Below are positions 34,619 through 42,744 of a DNA stretch of 46,637 bases, in pieces (within the stretch, counting starts at the first letter, position 1; each line of letters begins with the position of its first letter). The position numbers and the translations under genes were made by a program. Below the pieces are notes generated by a model, which did no database searches, was not told where the DNA came from, and was given only the letters and a program-made list of their open reading frames with translations. Source of the stretch: Erythrobacter donghaensis (GTDB lineage: Bacteria > Pseudomonadota > Alphaproteobacteria > Sphingomonadales > Sphingomonadaceae); assembly GCF_001557325.1 (NCBI RefSeq), contig NZ_LSJS01000171.1, forward strand, positions 1 through 46,637. Reading direction: 5' to 3'.

Positions 34619-35362
34619 ATGGCAGGCCATTCCAAGTTCAAGAACATCATGCACCGCAAGGGTGCGCAGGACAAGAAACGCGCGGCGATGTTCTCCAAGC
34701 TCAGCCGCGAAATCACCGTGGCGGCCAAGATGGGCATGCCCGATCCCGACATGAACCCGCGCCTGCGGCTCGCGGTGAACGCGGCGCGCGCGCAGTCGAT
34801 GCCCAAGGACAACATCCAGCGCGCGATCGACAAGGCGGGCCAAGCGGGCGGCGAGGACTATGTCGAGATCCGCTACGAGGGCTATGGCCCGGGCGGGGTC
34901 GCGCTGATCGTCGAGGCGCTGACCGACAACCGCAACCGCACGGCGACCAACGTGCGCACCGCCTTCAGCAAGAACGGCGGAAACCTCGGGTCCGAGGGCT
35001 CGGTCAGCCACGGCTTCGAGCGGCGCGGGTTGATCGAATACAGCGCGGCGGCGGGCGACGAGGAAAAGGTGCTCGAAGCCGCGATCGAGGCGGGCGCGGA
35101 TGATGTGGAATCCTCCGAGGACGGCCACACCATCTGGACCGCCGCCGAAGACCTGCACGGCGTGGCGGGCGAGCTCGAAAAGGTGCTCGGCCCGGCGGAC
35201 AACGTGAAGCTGGCGTGGAAGCCGGTGCTCAGCGTCGACGTCAACGAGGAGGTCGCGGCAACGCTGATGAAGCTGATCGACACGCTCGACGACGACGACG
35301 ACGTGCAGACCGTTTGGGGCAATTACGAAATCTCCGACGCGGTGATGGAGAAGCTGGGCTGA
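34619..35362 (+). CDS. yebC: YebC/TACO1 family protein
   Basis: 247 residues beginning [20 protein letters not shown], the unmistakable YebC N-terminus; [20 protein letters not shown] and [20 protein letters not shown] follow. YebC was long annotated as a DNA-binding regulator and has more recently been linked to translation of proline-rich stretches. It is placed just upstream of ruvC, a common arrangement. Its stop TGA overlaps a CTG that opens a 30-codon frame. Confidence 0.96.
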   Translation: MAGHSKFKNIMHRKGAQDKKRAAMFSKLSREITVAAKMGMPDPDMNPRLRLAVNAARAQSMPKDNIQRAIDKAGQAGGEDYVEIRYEGYGPGGVALIVEALTDNRNRTATNVRTAFSKNGGNLGSEGSVSHGFERRGLIEYSAAAGDEEKVLEAAIEAGADDVESSEDGHTIWTAAEDLHGVAGELEKVLGPADNVKLAWKPVLSVDVNEEVAATLMKLIDTLDDDDDVQTVWGNYEISDAVMEKLG

Positions 35363-35451
35363 AACCGCGGGAGTGGCTGCTGGCGATAGCACTGGGGGCC
35401 GCGTTCCTGCTTGCGATGCTGTGGCGGCTCGGCTTCATGGTTGGGCTCTAG
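35359..35451 (+). CDS. Possible 30-residue single-pass membrane protein
   Basis: From CTG 35359, overlapping the yebC TGA as CTGA, the frame reads [20 protein letters not shown] and ends [12 protein letters not shown], five bases before the ruvC ATG. It has a charged N-terminus (KPRE) followed by one strong hydrophobic helix, a common microprotein design. The frame has sensible composition and fills the yebC-ruvC gap exactly, but the CTG start and lack of known homologues keep confidence moderate. Confidence 0.45.
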   Translation: MKPREWLLAIALGAAFLLAMLWRLGFMVGL

Positions 35452-35455
35452 AGAA

Positions 35456-35929
35456 ATGCTGATCCTCGGCCTCGACCCCTCGCTGTCCTCGACCGGCTGG
35501 GGCGTGATCCGCGCCGAGGGCGCACGTCTGAGCCACGTCGCGAACGGACAGATCAAGACCGATCCGGCCGCCCCGATGGCCGCACGGCTGGCGGCGCTTC
35601 AGGCGGGGCTCGCTGCCGTGATTGCCGAACATCACCCCGGCCGCGCCGCAGCCGAAGAGATTTTCGTCAACAAGAACCCGCAATCGACCCTCAAGCTCGC
35701 CCAGGCGCGCGGCGCGGTGCTGGCAGCCTGCGGGGCGGCGGGGCTGACGGTGAACGAACACGCCGCGCGGCTCGTCAAGAAGGCGGTCACCGGCACCGGC
35801 GGGGCGGAGAAGGCTCAGGTCGCGGCGATGGTCAAGGTGCTGCTCCCCGGCGTCGCAATCGCCGGGAGCGACGCCGCCGACGCGCTCGCGGTGGCGATTG
35901 CCGACGCGCACCTCGCCCCGCGCCATTGA
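35456..35929 (+). CDS. ruvC: Holliday junction endonuclease RuvC
   Basis: 157 residues. MLILGLDPSLSSTGWGV holds the first catalytic Asp (D7), AAEEIFVNKNPQSTLKLAQA the Glu, and GSDAADALAVAIADAH the C-terminal aspartates, so the metal site is complete. RuvC resolves Holliday junctions with RuvAB; ruvA and ruvB are not in the window. ATG 35456 gives the standard N-terminus. It is preceded by yebC and the putative miniprotein. Confidence 0.96.
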   Translation: MLILGLDPSLSSTGWGVIRAEGARLSHVANGQIKTDPAAPMAARLAALQAGLAAVIAEHHPGRAAAEEIFVNKNPQSTLKLAQARGAVLAACGAAGLTVNEHAARLVKKAVTGTGGAEKAQVAAMVKVLLPGVAIAGSDAADALAVAIADAHLAPRH

Positions 35930-35943
35930 ACAGGAGACAGGCC

Positions 35944-36291
35944 ATGATCCACCTCTACGGCATCCCCAATTGCGACACGGTCAAGAAGGCCCGCACCTGG
36001 CTCGACAGGCAGGGCCGCGCCTACACCTTCCACGACTACAAGAAAGAGGGTGCCGACCCCGAAAGGCTCGCCGCGTGGATCGCGGCTGCGGGCCTTGATG
36101 CCGTGGTGAACCGCAAGGGCACCACCTTCCGCGCGCTCGAAGCATCGGACAAGGCCCGCGCGGACGACAGTCACACCGCCGTCGCATTGCTCGTCCAGCA
36201 CCCGAGCATCATCAAGCGGCCGATCGTGGAACATGCCCACGGCGTGCTGATCGGTTTCAAGGAGGAAGAATGGTCCGCCGCCTTGCTGTGA
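35944..36291 (+). CDS. ArsC/Spx-family protein, YffB type
   Basis: 115 residues from ATG 35944 with AGGAG upstream. LYGIPNCDTVKKARTWLD has the single active Cys of YffB-type thioredoxin-fold proteins, and HPSIIKRPIVE is the conserved C-terminal segment with the arginine. Without the second cysteines of true arsenate reductases, arsenate reduction is not certain; YffB may be a glutathione-dependent thiol reductase. The gene overlaps the following GDPD gene by 22 bp. Confidence 0.88.
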   Translation: MIHLYGIPNCDTVKKARTWLDRQGRAYTFHDYKKEGADPERLAAWIAAAGLDAVVNRKGTTFRALEASDKARADDSHTAVALLVQHPSIIKRPIVEHAHGVLIGFKEEEWSAALL

Positions 36292-37307
36292 TAGCGCTCG
36301 CCCTGCTTGCCGCCGTGCCGGTGGCAGCGCAGGACAGCGACATGCTGATCATCGCCCACCGCGGCGCGAGCGCCGAGCGGCCCGAGCACACGCTCGCCGC
36401 CTATGAACTGGCGATCGATCAGGGTGCGGACTATATCGAGCCCGATCTGGTGGCGACCAAGGATCTGGTGCTGGTCGCGCGCCACGAGAACGAGCTGTCG
36501 GGCACCACCGATGTCGCGAGCCGCGAGGAGTTCGAGGATCGCCGCCGCGAGAAGACCATCGAGGGCCGGCTGGTTTCAGGTTGGTTCGCCGAGGACTTCA
36601 CCCTCGCCGAATTGCAGACCCTGCGCGCCAGGGAGCGCATCCCCGCGATCCGCCCCGGCAATGCTCGGTTCGACGGGCTCTGGCAGGTGCCGACGCTGGC
36701 CGAGATCGTGAAGCTGGTGCGCGCCAAGGAGGCCGAGACCGGGCGGCGGATCGGGATCTATCCTGAACTCAAGCACCCCACCTTCCTGCTCCAGAACGCC
36801 GGGATCGACCTCGTCGACCTGCTGCTGCGCGACTTCCGGGCGCTCGGGATCACGCCCGCCGACCCGGTGTTCATCCAGAGCTTCGAGATCGCCCCGCTCC
36901 AGCGCCTGCGCAGCCGCGCGCCGGGCTTCCGCCAGGTTCTGCTGGTCGAGCCGCTCGGCGGCCCGGCGGACGAGCCGTCGCTGCGCTATGCCGATTTGGT
37001 GACGCCCACGGGCCTTGCCGAGGTGGCGAAGTATGCCGATGCGGTGGGGGCCTATGCGGGGATGATCCTCGCGCCCGACGGCACGCCGACTTCGCTCGTC
37101 GCCGATGCCCGGGCGGCAGGTCTTGCGGTGCATGCCTGGACGATCCGCCCGGAGAACGAGTTCCTCCCCCCGAGCTTGCGCACCGGCGATGACCCCAAGG
37201 GCAAGGGCTGCGGCGATGTAAAGCTGGCCGCGATGATGAAGGCGGCAGGCGTGGCGGGCGTGTTCAGCGACGGGCCGCTGAAGGGGCGCAGCTGTCCTTC
37301 CGACTGA
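36270..37307 (+). CDS. Secreted glycerophosphodiester phosphodiesterase
   Basis: 345 residues. The signal peptide MVRRLAVIALALLAAVPVAA ends at AAQ. IIAHRGASAERPEHTLAAYE, DYIEPDLVATKDLVLVARHE and IYPELKHPTF carry the His, Glu and Asp metal/catalytic residues of GDPDs. It hydrolyses glycerophosphodiesters to glycerol 3-phosphate and alcohol in the periplasm, like GlpQ. AGGAGG lies five bases before ATG 36270. Confidence 0.93.
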   Translation: MVRRLAVIALALLAAVPVAAQDSDMLIIAHRGASAERPEHTLAAYELAIDQGADYIEPDLVATKDLVLVARHENELSGTTDVASREEFEDRRREKTIEGRLVSGWFAEDFTLAELQTLRARERIPAIRPGNARFDGLWQVPTLAEIVKLVRAKEAETGRRIGIYPELKHPTFLLQNAGIDLVDLLLRDFRALGITPADPVFIQSFEIAPLQRLRSRAPGFRQVLLVEPLGGPADEPSLRYADLVTPTGLAEVAKYADAVGAYAGMILAPDGTPTSLVADARAAGLAVHAWTIRPENEFLPPSLRTGDDPKGKGCGDVKLAAMMKAAGVAGVFSDGPLKGRSCPSD

Positions 37308-37334
37308 GACAGCGGACAGGCTTTCCGTTGTGTT

Positions 37335-38084
37335 TCAAGCTACTAAAGCGCGCCGCGCTGACACAATGTAGTTCAGCGCCATGTCGTCCGACAGGTGCAG
37401 CCCCTTGCCCGGGCGCCACGCGATCCCGCGCTTTGCCGTCACCGTCAGCCCGGCATCGGCCAGCAGGCCCTCGAGTTCGTCGGGCGTGACGAAATCCTGC
37501 CAGTGGTGCGTGCCCCTCGGCACATAGCCGACCGCCTCGGCCGCGCCGACCAGCAGCACGCGGCTGGCCGCGGTGCGGTTGGGGGTGGACATGACGAGCA
37601 ATCCGTCGGGCGCCAGCCGCGCCGCCACGTCGCGCAGGAAGGCCGGCTTGTCGGCGACATGCTCGATCACCTCGACGCTGGTGACGAGGTCGAAGGTGCC
37701 GATGTCGAGCCCCGCCACCTCGCCCGCCATGTAGCGGATGTCGAGCCCCACGCCCTCGGCATGGGCGCTCGCCGCAGCGACATTCTCGGCCGCCGCATCG
37801 ACTCCCGTCACCGCCGCGCCCAGCCGTGCGAGGGGCTCGCACAGCAGCCCCGCCCCGCAGCCGATATCGAGCGCGGCCTTGCCCGCCAGCGGCTTGGCCG
37901 CCCGTGCCGCTTCGGGCCAATGCGCGTCGATCGCGTCGCGCACGAAGGCAAGGCGCACCGGGTTCACCTGGTGGAGCGAGGCCATCGGCCCCTTGGGGTT
38001 CCACCAGTCGCGCGCCAGCTTTGCGAAAAAATCTGCCTCTTCGGGGCGAATTGTAACATTCGGAATGTTTGCGTTTGCCATCAT
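37335..38084 (-). CDS. ubiG: Ubiquinone biosynthesis O-methyltransferase
   Basis: 249 residues. FAKLARDWWNPKGPMASLHQ is the UbiG signature, LDIGCGAGLLCEPLARLGA the SAM motif, and SVEVIEHVADKPAFL and PDGLLVMSTPNRT follow. UbiG performs both O-methylations in ubiquinone synthesis at the membrane. Start ATG 38084 or 38081. It is divergent from lysC and convergent with the GDPD gene. Confidence 0.96.
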   Translation of the reverse strand: MMANANIPNVTIRPEEADFFAKLARDWWNPKGPMASLHQVNPVRLAFVRDAIDAHWPEAARAAKPLAGKAALDIGCGAGLLCEPLARLGAAVTGVDAAAENVAAASAHAEGVGLDIRYMAGEVAGLDIGTFDLVTSVEVIEHVADKPAFLRDVAARLAPDGLLVMSTPNRTAASRVLLVGAAEAVGYVPRGTHHWQDFVTPDELEGLLADAGLTVTAKRGIAWRPGKGLHLSDDMALNYIVSARRALVA

Positions 38085-38130
38085 CCCACCCTAACAGCGC
38101 GCGCGAACACTCACCAGCAGGAGCTGACCC

Positions 38131-39402
38131 TTGGCCCGGATCGTGATGAAATTCGGCGGCACCTCAATGGCCGGGACGGAGCGCATCCGCCGCGTCGCCA
38201 ATATCGTGCGCGCGCAGGCCGCGCGCGGCGATTCCGTCGCGGTGGTGGTCAGCGCGATGGCGGGCGAGACCGACCGGCTGGTCAATTTCTGCCGCGAGGC
38301 CAATCCGCTCTACGATCCGGCCGAATACGACGTGGTGGTCGCGAGCGGCGAGCAGGTGACGAGCGGGCTGCTGGCGCTCACCCTGCAGGCGCTGGGCTGC
38401 AAGTCGCGCAGCTGGCTCGGCTGGCAGCTGCCGATCCACACCATCGAGGCCCATGCCAAGGCGCGGGTCGAGAGCATCGACGCCGAAGCCCTGATCGCCT
38501 CGATGGAAGCCGGCGAGATCGCGGTGATCCCGGGCTTTCAGGGGCTGTCGGAGGATGGCCGCGTAACGACTTTGGGGCGCGGCGGGTCGGACACCTCGGC
38601 GGTCGCGGTGGCGGCCGCAATCAAGGCCGACCGCTGCGACATCTACACCGATGTCGACGGCGTCTACACCACCGACCCGCGCATCGTCGCCAAGGCGAAG
38701 AAGCAGAAGGCGGTGACTTACGAGGAAATGCTCGAACTCGCCAGCGTCGGGGCCAAGGTGCTCCAGACCCGCTCGGTCGGCCTTGCCATGAAGGAAAAGG
38801 TGCGGGTGCAGGTGCTGTCGAGCTTCATCGGCGAAGGCGCCCCGCCCGCCGACGATCTGCCCGGGACGATGATCGTCTCGGACGAGGAAATGGACGAATT
38901 GGTGGAGAAGGGCCTGATGGAACGCCAGCTTGTGACCGGCATCGCGCATGACAAGAACGAGGCCAAGGTGATCCTCACCCGCGTGCCCGACCGCCCCGGA
39001 GCGGTGGCCAACATCTTCGAGCCGCTCGCCGCGGCCTCGATCAATGTCGACATGATCATCCAGAACGTCGGGCGCGACAAGGGCGAGACCGACGTGACCT
39101 TCACCGTGCCGCAGTCCGATCTCGCCCGCGCACAGGCGCTGCTGGAAGATCGCCGCGACGCGATCGGCTTCAACCGCATCATCACCGACAGCAAGATCGC
39201 CAAGATCTCGGTCGTCGGCGTGGGCATGAAGAGCCACGCGGGCGTCGCCTCGAGCATGTTCCGCGCGCTGTCCGACCGCGGCATCAACATTCAGGCGATC
39301 TCCACCAGCGAGATCAAGATCAGCGTGATGATCGACGAGGACGAGACCGAACTCGCGGTGCGCGTGCTGCACACGGCTTACGGGCTCGACGCCAAGGACT
39401 GA
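38131..39402 (+). CDS. lysC: Aspartate kinase
   Basis: 423 residues. The N-terminus MARIVMKFGGTSMAGTERIR fits aspartokinases only if TTG 38131 is the start; AGGAG sits 8 bases upstream. Other marks are GRGGSDTSAVAVAAAI and YTDVDGVYTTDPRI in the kinase domain, and two C-terminal ACT domains (about 265-335 and 345-423: ISVVGVGMKSHAGVASSMF) for lysine/threonine feedback. It makes aspartyl phosphate for Lys, Met, Thr and diaminopimelate. Confidence 0.97.
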   Translation: MARIVMKFGGTSMAGTERIRRVANIVRAQAARGDSVAVVVSAMAGETDRLVNFCREANPLYDPAEYDVVVASGEQVTSGLLALTLQALGCKSRSWLGWQLPIHTIEAHAKARVESIDAEALIASMEAGEIAVIPGFQGLSEDGRVTTLGRGGSDTSAVAVAAAIKADRCDIYTDVDGVYTTDPRIVAKAKKQKAVTYEEMLELASVGAKVLQTRSVGLAMKEKVRVQVLSSFIGEGAPPADDLPGTMIVSDEEMDELVEKGLMERQLVTGIAHDKNEAKVILTRVPDRPGAVANIFEPLAAASINVDMIIQNVGRDKGETDVTFTVPQSDLARAQALLEDRRDAIGFNRIITDSKIAKISVVGVGMKSHAGVASSMFRALSDRGINIQAISTSEIKISVMIDEDETELAVRVLHTAYGLDAKD

Positions 39403-39457
39403 TGCGAAAGGGGATTGCGGCAGTGGGTTAGCTGAAAGATAGCCCGTTTCGTCCCCA

Positions 39458-39465
39458 TTAACCAT
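39458..39465 (+). promoter_or_regulatory. CtrA-like half-site
   Basis: TTAACCAT lies 76 bases before the PilZ-HTH start. It resembles the TTAACCAT half-site associated with the alphaproteobacterial regulator CtrA. An 8-mer alone is weak evidence; the placement upstream of a c-di-GMP-type gene makes it worth noting. Confidence 0.3.
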
Positions 39466-39540
39466 TTCGGGTGACTTCGCCTTTACGTTTCTGACCAGAG
39501 GGTGACCCGGCTCATTCCCGAGTCCGGAGCCCCCTGTGTC

Positions 39541-40257
39541 ATGGCCATCAAGGCCCACCTCGATCAGCAGCCCGTTGCCGTCCCTGGCGAAGCCAACCAG
39601 CGTGGTGCCCCGCGCCGGGCCCTGCTGCTGGAGACCAGCGGCATCCTTGCCGGTGCCGATCCCGAAGGCCTCACCGCCAATGTCACGATCCACAACATCT
39701 CGGCCGCGGGCCTGCTGCTCGAGACCGCGCTGGTGCTGGCCGAGGGCGAGCAGCTCGCGCTCGACCTGCCCGAGGCGGGTGCGGTGGTCGCCTCGGTGGT
39801 GTGGCGCTCGGAGCATCTCTACGGCTGCGCCTTCGCCGCCCCGCTGACAGCCGCCGCGCTTGCCGCGGCGCAGCTTCAGGGCTTTGCCCCCGGCGTGCCG
39901 ACCGGGCCGCTGGAGAGCGCGCCGGCGCGCGCGCCGCTGCCCGCCGGCGCTGCGTCCGGCGAAGGCCTCGGCACGCGGCTCAACCGGCTGCGGCGCGAGG
40001 CGGGGCTGACGCTTGCCGACGTCGCCGCCACGCTCGGGGTCAGCAAGCCGACGGTGTGGGCATGGGAGAAGGGCAAGGCCCGCCCGCTGCCCGAGCGCCT
40101 CGACGCGATCGCGGCTGCCCTCGGGGTCGAGGCCGAAGCGCTCGCCGCCGCTCCTGCCTCGCGCGAGGTCGAGGGCGTGATCGCCGAATGCCGCGCGCGC
40201 ATCGCCGCGGCCTGCGGCACCGCGCCCGAAGCGGTCAGGATCATGATCGAGCTGTGA
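39541..40257 (+). CDS. PilZ-HTH fusion, possible c-di-GMP-responsive regulator
   Basis: 238 residues from ATG 39541 (GTG 39502 is the alternative). The N-terminal half (about 20-115) is PilZ-like: the RR of RGAPRRALLL and NISAAGLLLE correspond to the RxxxR and (D/N)xSxxG c-di-GMP-binding motifs, though the spacing of the arginines is not perfectly canonical. After an Ala/Pro linker comes an XRE helix-turn-helix (LNRLRREAGLTLADVAATLG and VSKPTVWAWEKGKARPLPER). This would couple nucleotide binding to transcription control. Targets are unknown; the palindrome-rich region downstream is a candidate. Confidence 0.8.
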   Translation: MAIKAHLDQQPVAVPGEANQRGAPRRALLLETSGILAGADPEGLTANVTIHNISAAGLLLETALVLAEGEQLALDLPEAGAVVASVVWRSEHLYGCAFAAPLTAAALAAAQLQGFAPGVPTGPLESAPARAPLPAGAASGEGLGTRLNRLRREAGLTLADVAATLGVSKPTVWAWEKGKARPLPERLDAIAAALGVEAEALAAAPASREVEGVIAECRARIAAACGTAPEAVRIMIEL

Positions 40258-40300
40258 CCCGCGTCTGAGTTCCCGCAGCTAGAAGCCCCTACCTACTGCG

Positions 40301-40316
40301 TCCAATACGTATTGGA
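40301..40316. promoter_or_regulatory. 16-bp perfect palindrome
   Basis: TCCAATACGTATTGGA is fully self-complementary and lies 44 bp after the PilZ-HTH stop. It is a strong candidate for a dimeric regulator site. No match to a known operator comes to mind. Confidence 0.5.
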
Positions 40317-40343
40317 TGGGCTGCCCTGATGGAAAAATATGGT

Positions 40344-40372
40344 AAACGAAATCCGGAGGTGATTCGTTTTTT
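40344..40372 (+). terminator. Possible intrinsic terminator after the PilZ-HTH gene
   Basis: AAACGAAATC pairs with GATTCGTTT (one bulged A, 7-nt loop CGGAGGT) and the hairpin runs into six Ts (40367-40372). The stem is AT-rich and modest. The loop and its right edge read GGAGGTGAT, a near-perfect Shine-Dalgarno sequence, but no credible gene follows it. Confidence 0.45.
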
Positions 40373-40376
40373 AGTC

Positions 40377-40453
40377 AAGTAAATTTACTTAGCTAAACAA
40401 ATGAGGCTTTGTCTTCGGGAAAACAGGGGAATGTTTTCTTAAGTGTGACTTAA
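40377..40453. promoter_or_regulatory. Cluster of palindromes in an AT-rich promoter region
   Basis: AAGTAAATTTACTT (40377-40390) is a perfect 14-bp palindrome; GAAAACA-GGGGAA-TGTTTTC (40419-40438) is a 7-bp hairpin; TTAAGT-GTG-ACTTAA (40439-40453) is a 15-bp inverted repeat. The half-site AAGT/ACTT recurs. The region is far more AT-rich than its surroundings and leads into the PAS-GGDEF gene. Confidence 0.5.
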
Positions 40454-40525
40454 TTTAGCTATAAAGTAAATCTGACTAAGAGCGAGTTGGCGAATTCATC
40501 GTTGGACCGCTGGGGCACTGTTGGA

Positions 40526-41470
40526 ATGAAAATTGGTTTAAGCGAGGTCGAAGGCCATATTCTGCATGGTTTGCTGGAAGAATCGTCCGGCGATATCGTG
40601 ATCAGGCTCGACCGCCACGGATTCATCGTTCATGCCTCGGCCAACATCGCCGAGCTGGGCTCGGATCTCACCGCGGCGCTGCTGCCGCCGCACATCACCG
40701 ATCTGGCTGCTCGCGATCATGCCGCGGCACTCGGCGAGCATGTGACCCGCGCGCTTTCCAGCTGCGCGCATGCCGGCTGGATCGAGTTTCCGGTCGAGGC
40801 CTGCGCCGATCGCGGCACCGACCGTGAGGCGCATTTCCCGCGCTGGTATGCGCTCAGCCTCAAGCCGATGTGCGATGCGCGCGGCACGCCCGACGGGGCG
40901 ATGTGCCTGATGCGCTCGGTCCAGCAGTTGCGCAGTCTCGAGGGCGAGCTGCACGCCCGCGCCGTCACCGATCCGCTCACCGGCCTCGCCAACCGCACCG
41001 CCTTCTGCGCCAGCCTGCGGCGCCATCTCGCGCGCGGCGGCGGGCAGATGGTTGCGGTCTTCGCGGTCGACGGCATGCGCGCGCTGCTGCTGCGCTATGG
41101 CCAGCGCACCGCGGACGAGGTGCAGTGGGGCCTGGCCAAGTTCCTCGAGACGATGGCCCAGACGCTGACGGCGCCGGGGCACGAGCTGGCGCAGCTCGAT
41201 GGCGAGCGCTTTGCGGTGCTGCTCCCCGACATGACCCCAAGGGCCGCGCGCGAATGGGCCGAGGATGTGATCGAGACCTTTGCCGGCCTCGCCGCCCCCG
41301 CCCCCACCACCAGCAGGCACAAGGCCCCGCAGCTGACCGCGAGCGCGGGTCTGGCGCGGGTCGAATGCACCGTCGACTGGACGCTGCGCGAGGCCGAGCT
41401 CGGCCTGGTGCTGGCGCGCGCGGGCGGCGGTCGGCAGGTGGCCGTGGCGGGGCATCGCCACGCGGCGTAA
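40526..41470 (+). CDS. PAS - degenerate GGDEF protein
   Basis: 314 residues from ATG 40526 (TTG 40487 would add 13). A PAS-like sensor (about 15-150: LLEESSGDIVIRLDRHGFIV) leads through the usual linker AVTDPLTGLANRTAF to a GGDEF-type domain. The catalytic signature GG(D/E)EF is replaced by LDGERFAVLLPD, so diguanylate cyclase activity is doubtful and it may be a nucleotide sensor. It has no membrane helix. It lies downstream of the palindrome-rich region and the PilZ-HTH gene. Confidence 0.82.
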   Translation: MKIGLSEVEGHILHGLLEESSGDIVIRLDRHGFIVHASANIAELGSDLTAALLPPHITDLAARDHAAALGEHVTRALSSCAHAGWIEFPVEACADRGTDREAHFPRWYALSLKPMCDARGTPDGAMCLMRSVQQLRSLEGELHARAVTDPLTGLANRTAFCASLRRHLARGGGQMVAVFAVDGMRALLLRYGQRTADEVQWGLAKFLETMAQTLTAPGHELAQLDGERFAVLLPDMTPRAAREWAEDVIETFAGLAAPAPTTSRHKAPQLTASAGLARVECTVDWTLREAELGLVLARAGGGRQVAVAGHRHAA

Positions 41471-41512
41471 TCCCAACTGGACTCATCTCGCGAGGCCGGT
41501 AAACCGCCTCCG

Positions 41513-42685
41513 ATGAGCCACATTGCCACCATCCTGTTGCTCGGTTCGGGCGAGCTGGGACGCGAATTCGTGATTGCCGCCAAGCGCCTCGGGGCCCGGG
41601 TGATCGCCTGCGACAGCTATGACAACGCCCCCGCGATGCAGCTCGCCGACGCGCGCGAGGTCTTCTCCATGCTCGATGGCGAGGCGCTGCGGGCCGCGGT
41701 GATCCGCCACCAGCCCGACCTCGTCGTCCCCGAGATCGAGGCGATCCGCACCGAGGTGCTGGGCGAGCTCGAGCAGGAGGGCTTCCGCGTCGTCCCCTCG
41801 GCGCGCGCCGCGCAGCTCACCATGAACCGCGACGCGATCCGCGATCTGGCGGCGGGCGAGCTGGGGCTGGCGACCTCGCAATATGGCTATGCGGAGAGCT
41901 TCGCCGAGTGCGAAGCCATTGCCGCGCGTATCGGCTACCCGCTGGTGATGAAGCCGGTGATGTCCTCCTCGGGCAAGGGCCAGAGCAAGGTCGACACGCC
42001 CGAGGCCCTGGAGGCGGCGTGGGAGTATGCCGTCGCCAACATGCGCGGCGACAGGGCGCGGGTGATCTGCGAACAGTTCATCGCCTTTGACTACGAGATC
42101 ACCCTGCTGACCATCCGGCACAAGGACGGCATCTCCTTCTGCCCGCCGATCGGCCACCGCCAGGAACGCGGCGATTATCGCGAAAGCTGGCAGCCCGCCG
42201 CCATGTCCCCGGCCGCGCTCGCCGCCGCGCAAGGCATGGCCGCCAAGGTCGTCATGGCGCTGCAAGGCGACGGGCGCGGCTGGGGGCTCTACGGGGTGGA
42301 GTTCTTCGTGAAGGGCGAGGAGGTGATCTTCTCCGAATTGTCGCCCCGCCCGCATGACACCGGGATGGTGACGCTGGTCAGCCAGACCCTCACCGAATTC
42401 GACTTGCACGCCCGCACGATCCTCGGGCTGCCTGTGCCCGAACGCATCGCCGCCACCCCTGCGGCCTCGGCGGTGATCCTCGCCGATCGCGAGAGCGAGC
42501 GCTTCGCTTTTGCAGGCCTCGCCGAGGCGCTGGCGCTGGGCGACACCGACGTGCGGATCTTTGGCAAGCCCGTCACCCGGCCCTGGCGCCGCATGGGGGT
42601 CGCGCTCGCCCGCGCGGGCGATGCCCCTGCGGCGGTGGAGCTTGCCAAGGCGGCCGCGGGGGCGGTGCGGATCGTCTACGACTGA
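41513..42685 (+). CDS. purT: Formate-dependent GAR transformylase PurT
   Basis: 390 residues with an ATP-grasp fold. [20 protein letters not shown] is the N-terminal motif, [20 protein letters not shown] the ATP-binding loop, and [18 protein letters not shown] the metal-binding strand. PurT makes formyl-GAR from GAR, formate and ATP in purine synthesis. A formate source, PurU, is encoded 1.7 kb downstream. Confidence 0.97.
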   Translation: MSHIATILLLGSGELGREFVIAAKRLGARVIACDSYDNAPAMQLADAREVFSMLDGEALRAAVIRHQPDLVVPEIEAIRTEVLGELEQEGFRVVPSARAAQLTMNRDAIRDLAAGELGLATSQYGYAESFAECEAIAARIGYPLVMKPVMSSSGKGQSKVDTPEALEAAWEYAVANMRGDRARVICEQFIAFDYEITLLTIRHKDGISFCPPIGHRQERGDYRESWQPAAMSPAALAAAQGMAAKVVMALQGDGRGWGLYGVEFFVKGEEVIFSELSPRPHDTGMVTLVSQTLTEFDLHARTILGLPVPERIAATPAASAVILADRESERFAFAGLAEALALGDTDVRIFGKPVTRPWRRMGVALARAGDAPAAVELAKAAAGAVRIVYD

Positions 42686-42692
42686 CGCGAAA

Positions 42693-42724
42693 AGGGCGGC
42701 CGCGCCCTCCCGCGCGGCCGCCCT
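42693..42724 (-). terminator. Strong hairpin between purT and the UrcA gene
   Basis: AGGGCGGCCGCGC pairs with GCGCGGCCGCCCT: a 13-bp GC stem with a 6-nt loop. Read on the minus strand it is followed by TTTT, so it is a good intrinsic terminator for the UrcA gene. Read rightwards from purT there is no T-run. Confidence 0.7.
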
Positions 42725-42744
42725 CCGGCTGTGTCAGGGGACGA

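Noticed and set aside
35944..36291. Arsenate reductase of an ars operon
   Set aside because: It has a single active cysteine of the YffB type, and no arsR, arsB or arsH genes are nearby.
40329..40382. A 17-codon frame starting with ATG and ending at TAA in the AT-rich island
   Set aside because: It has no ribosome-binding site at a proper distance and overlaps the putative terminator hairpin; the GGAGGTGAT inside it is in the hairpin loop.
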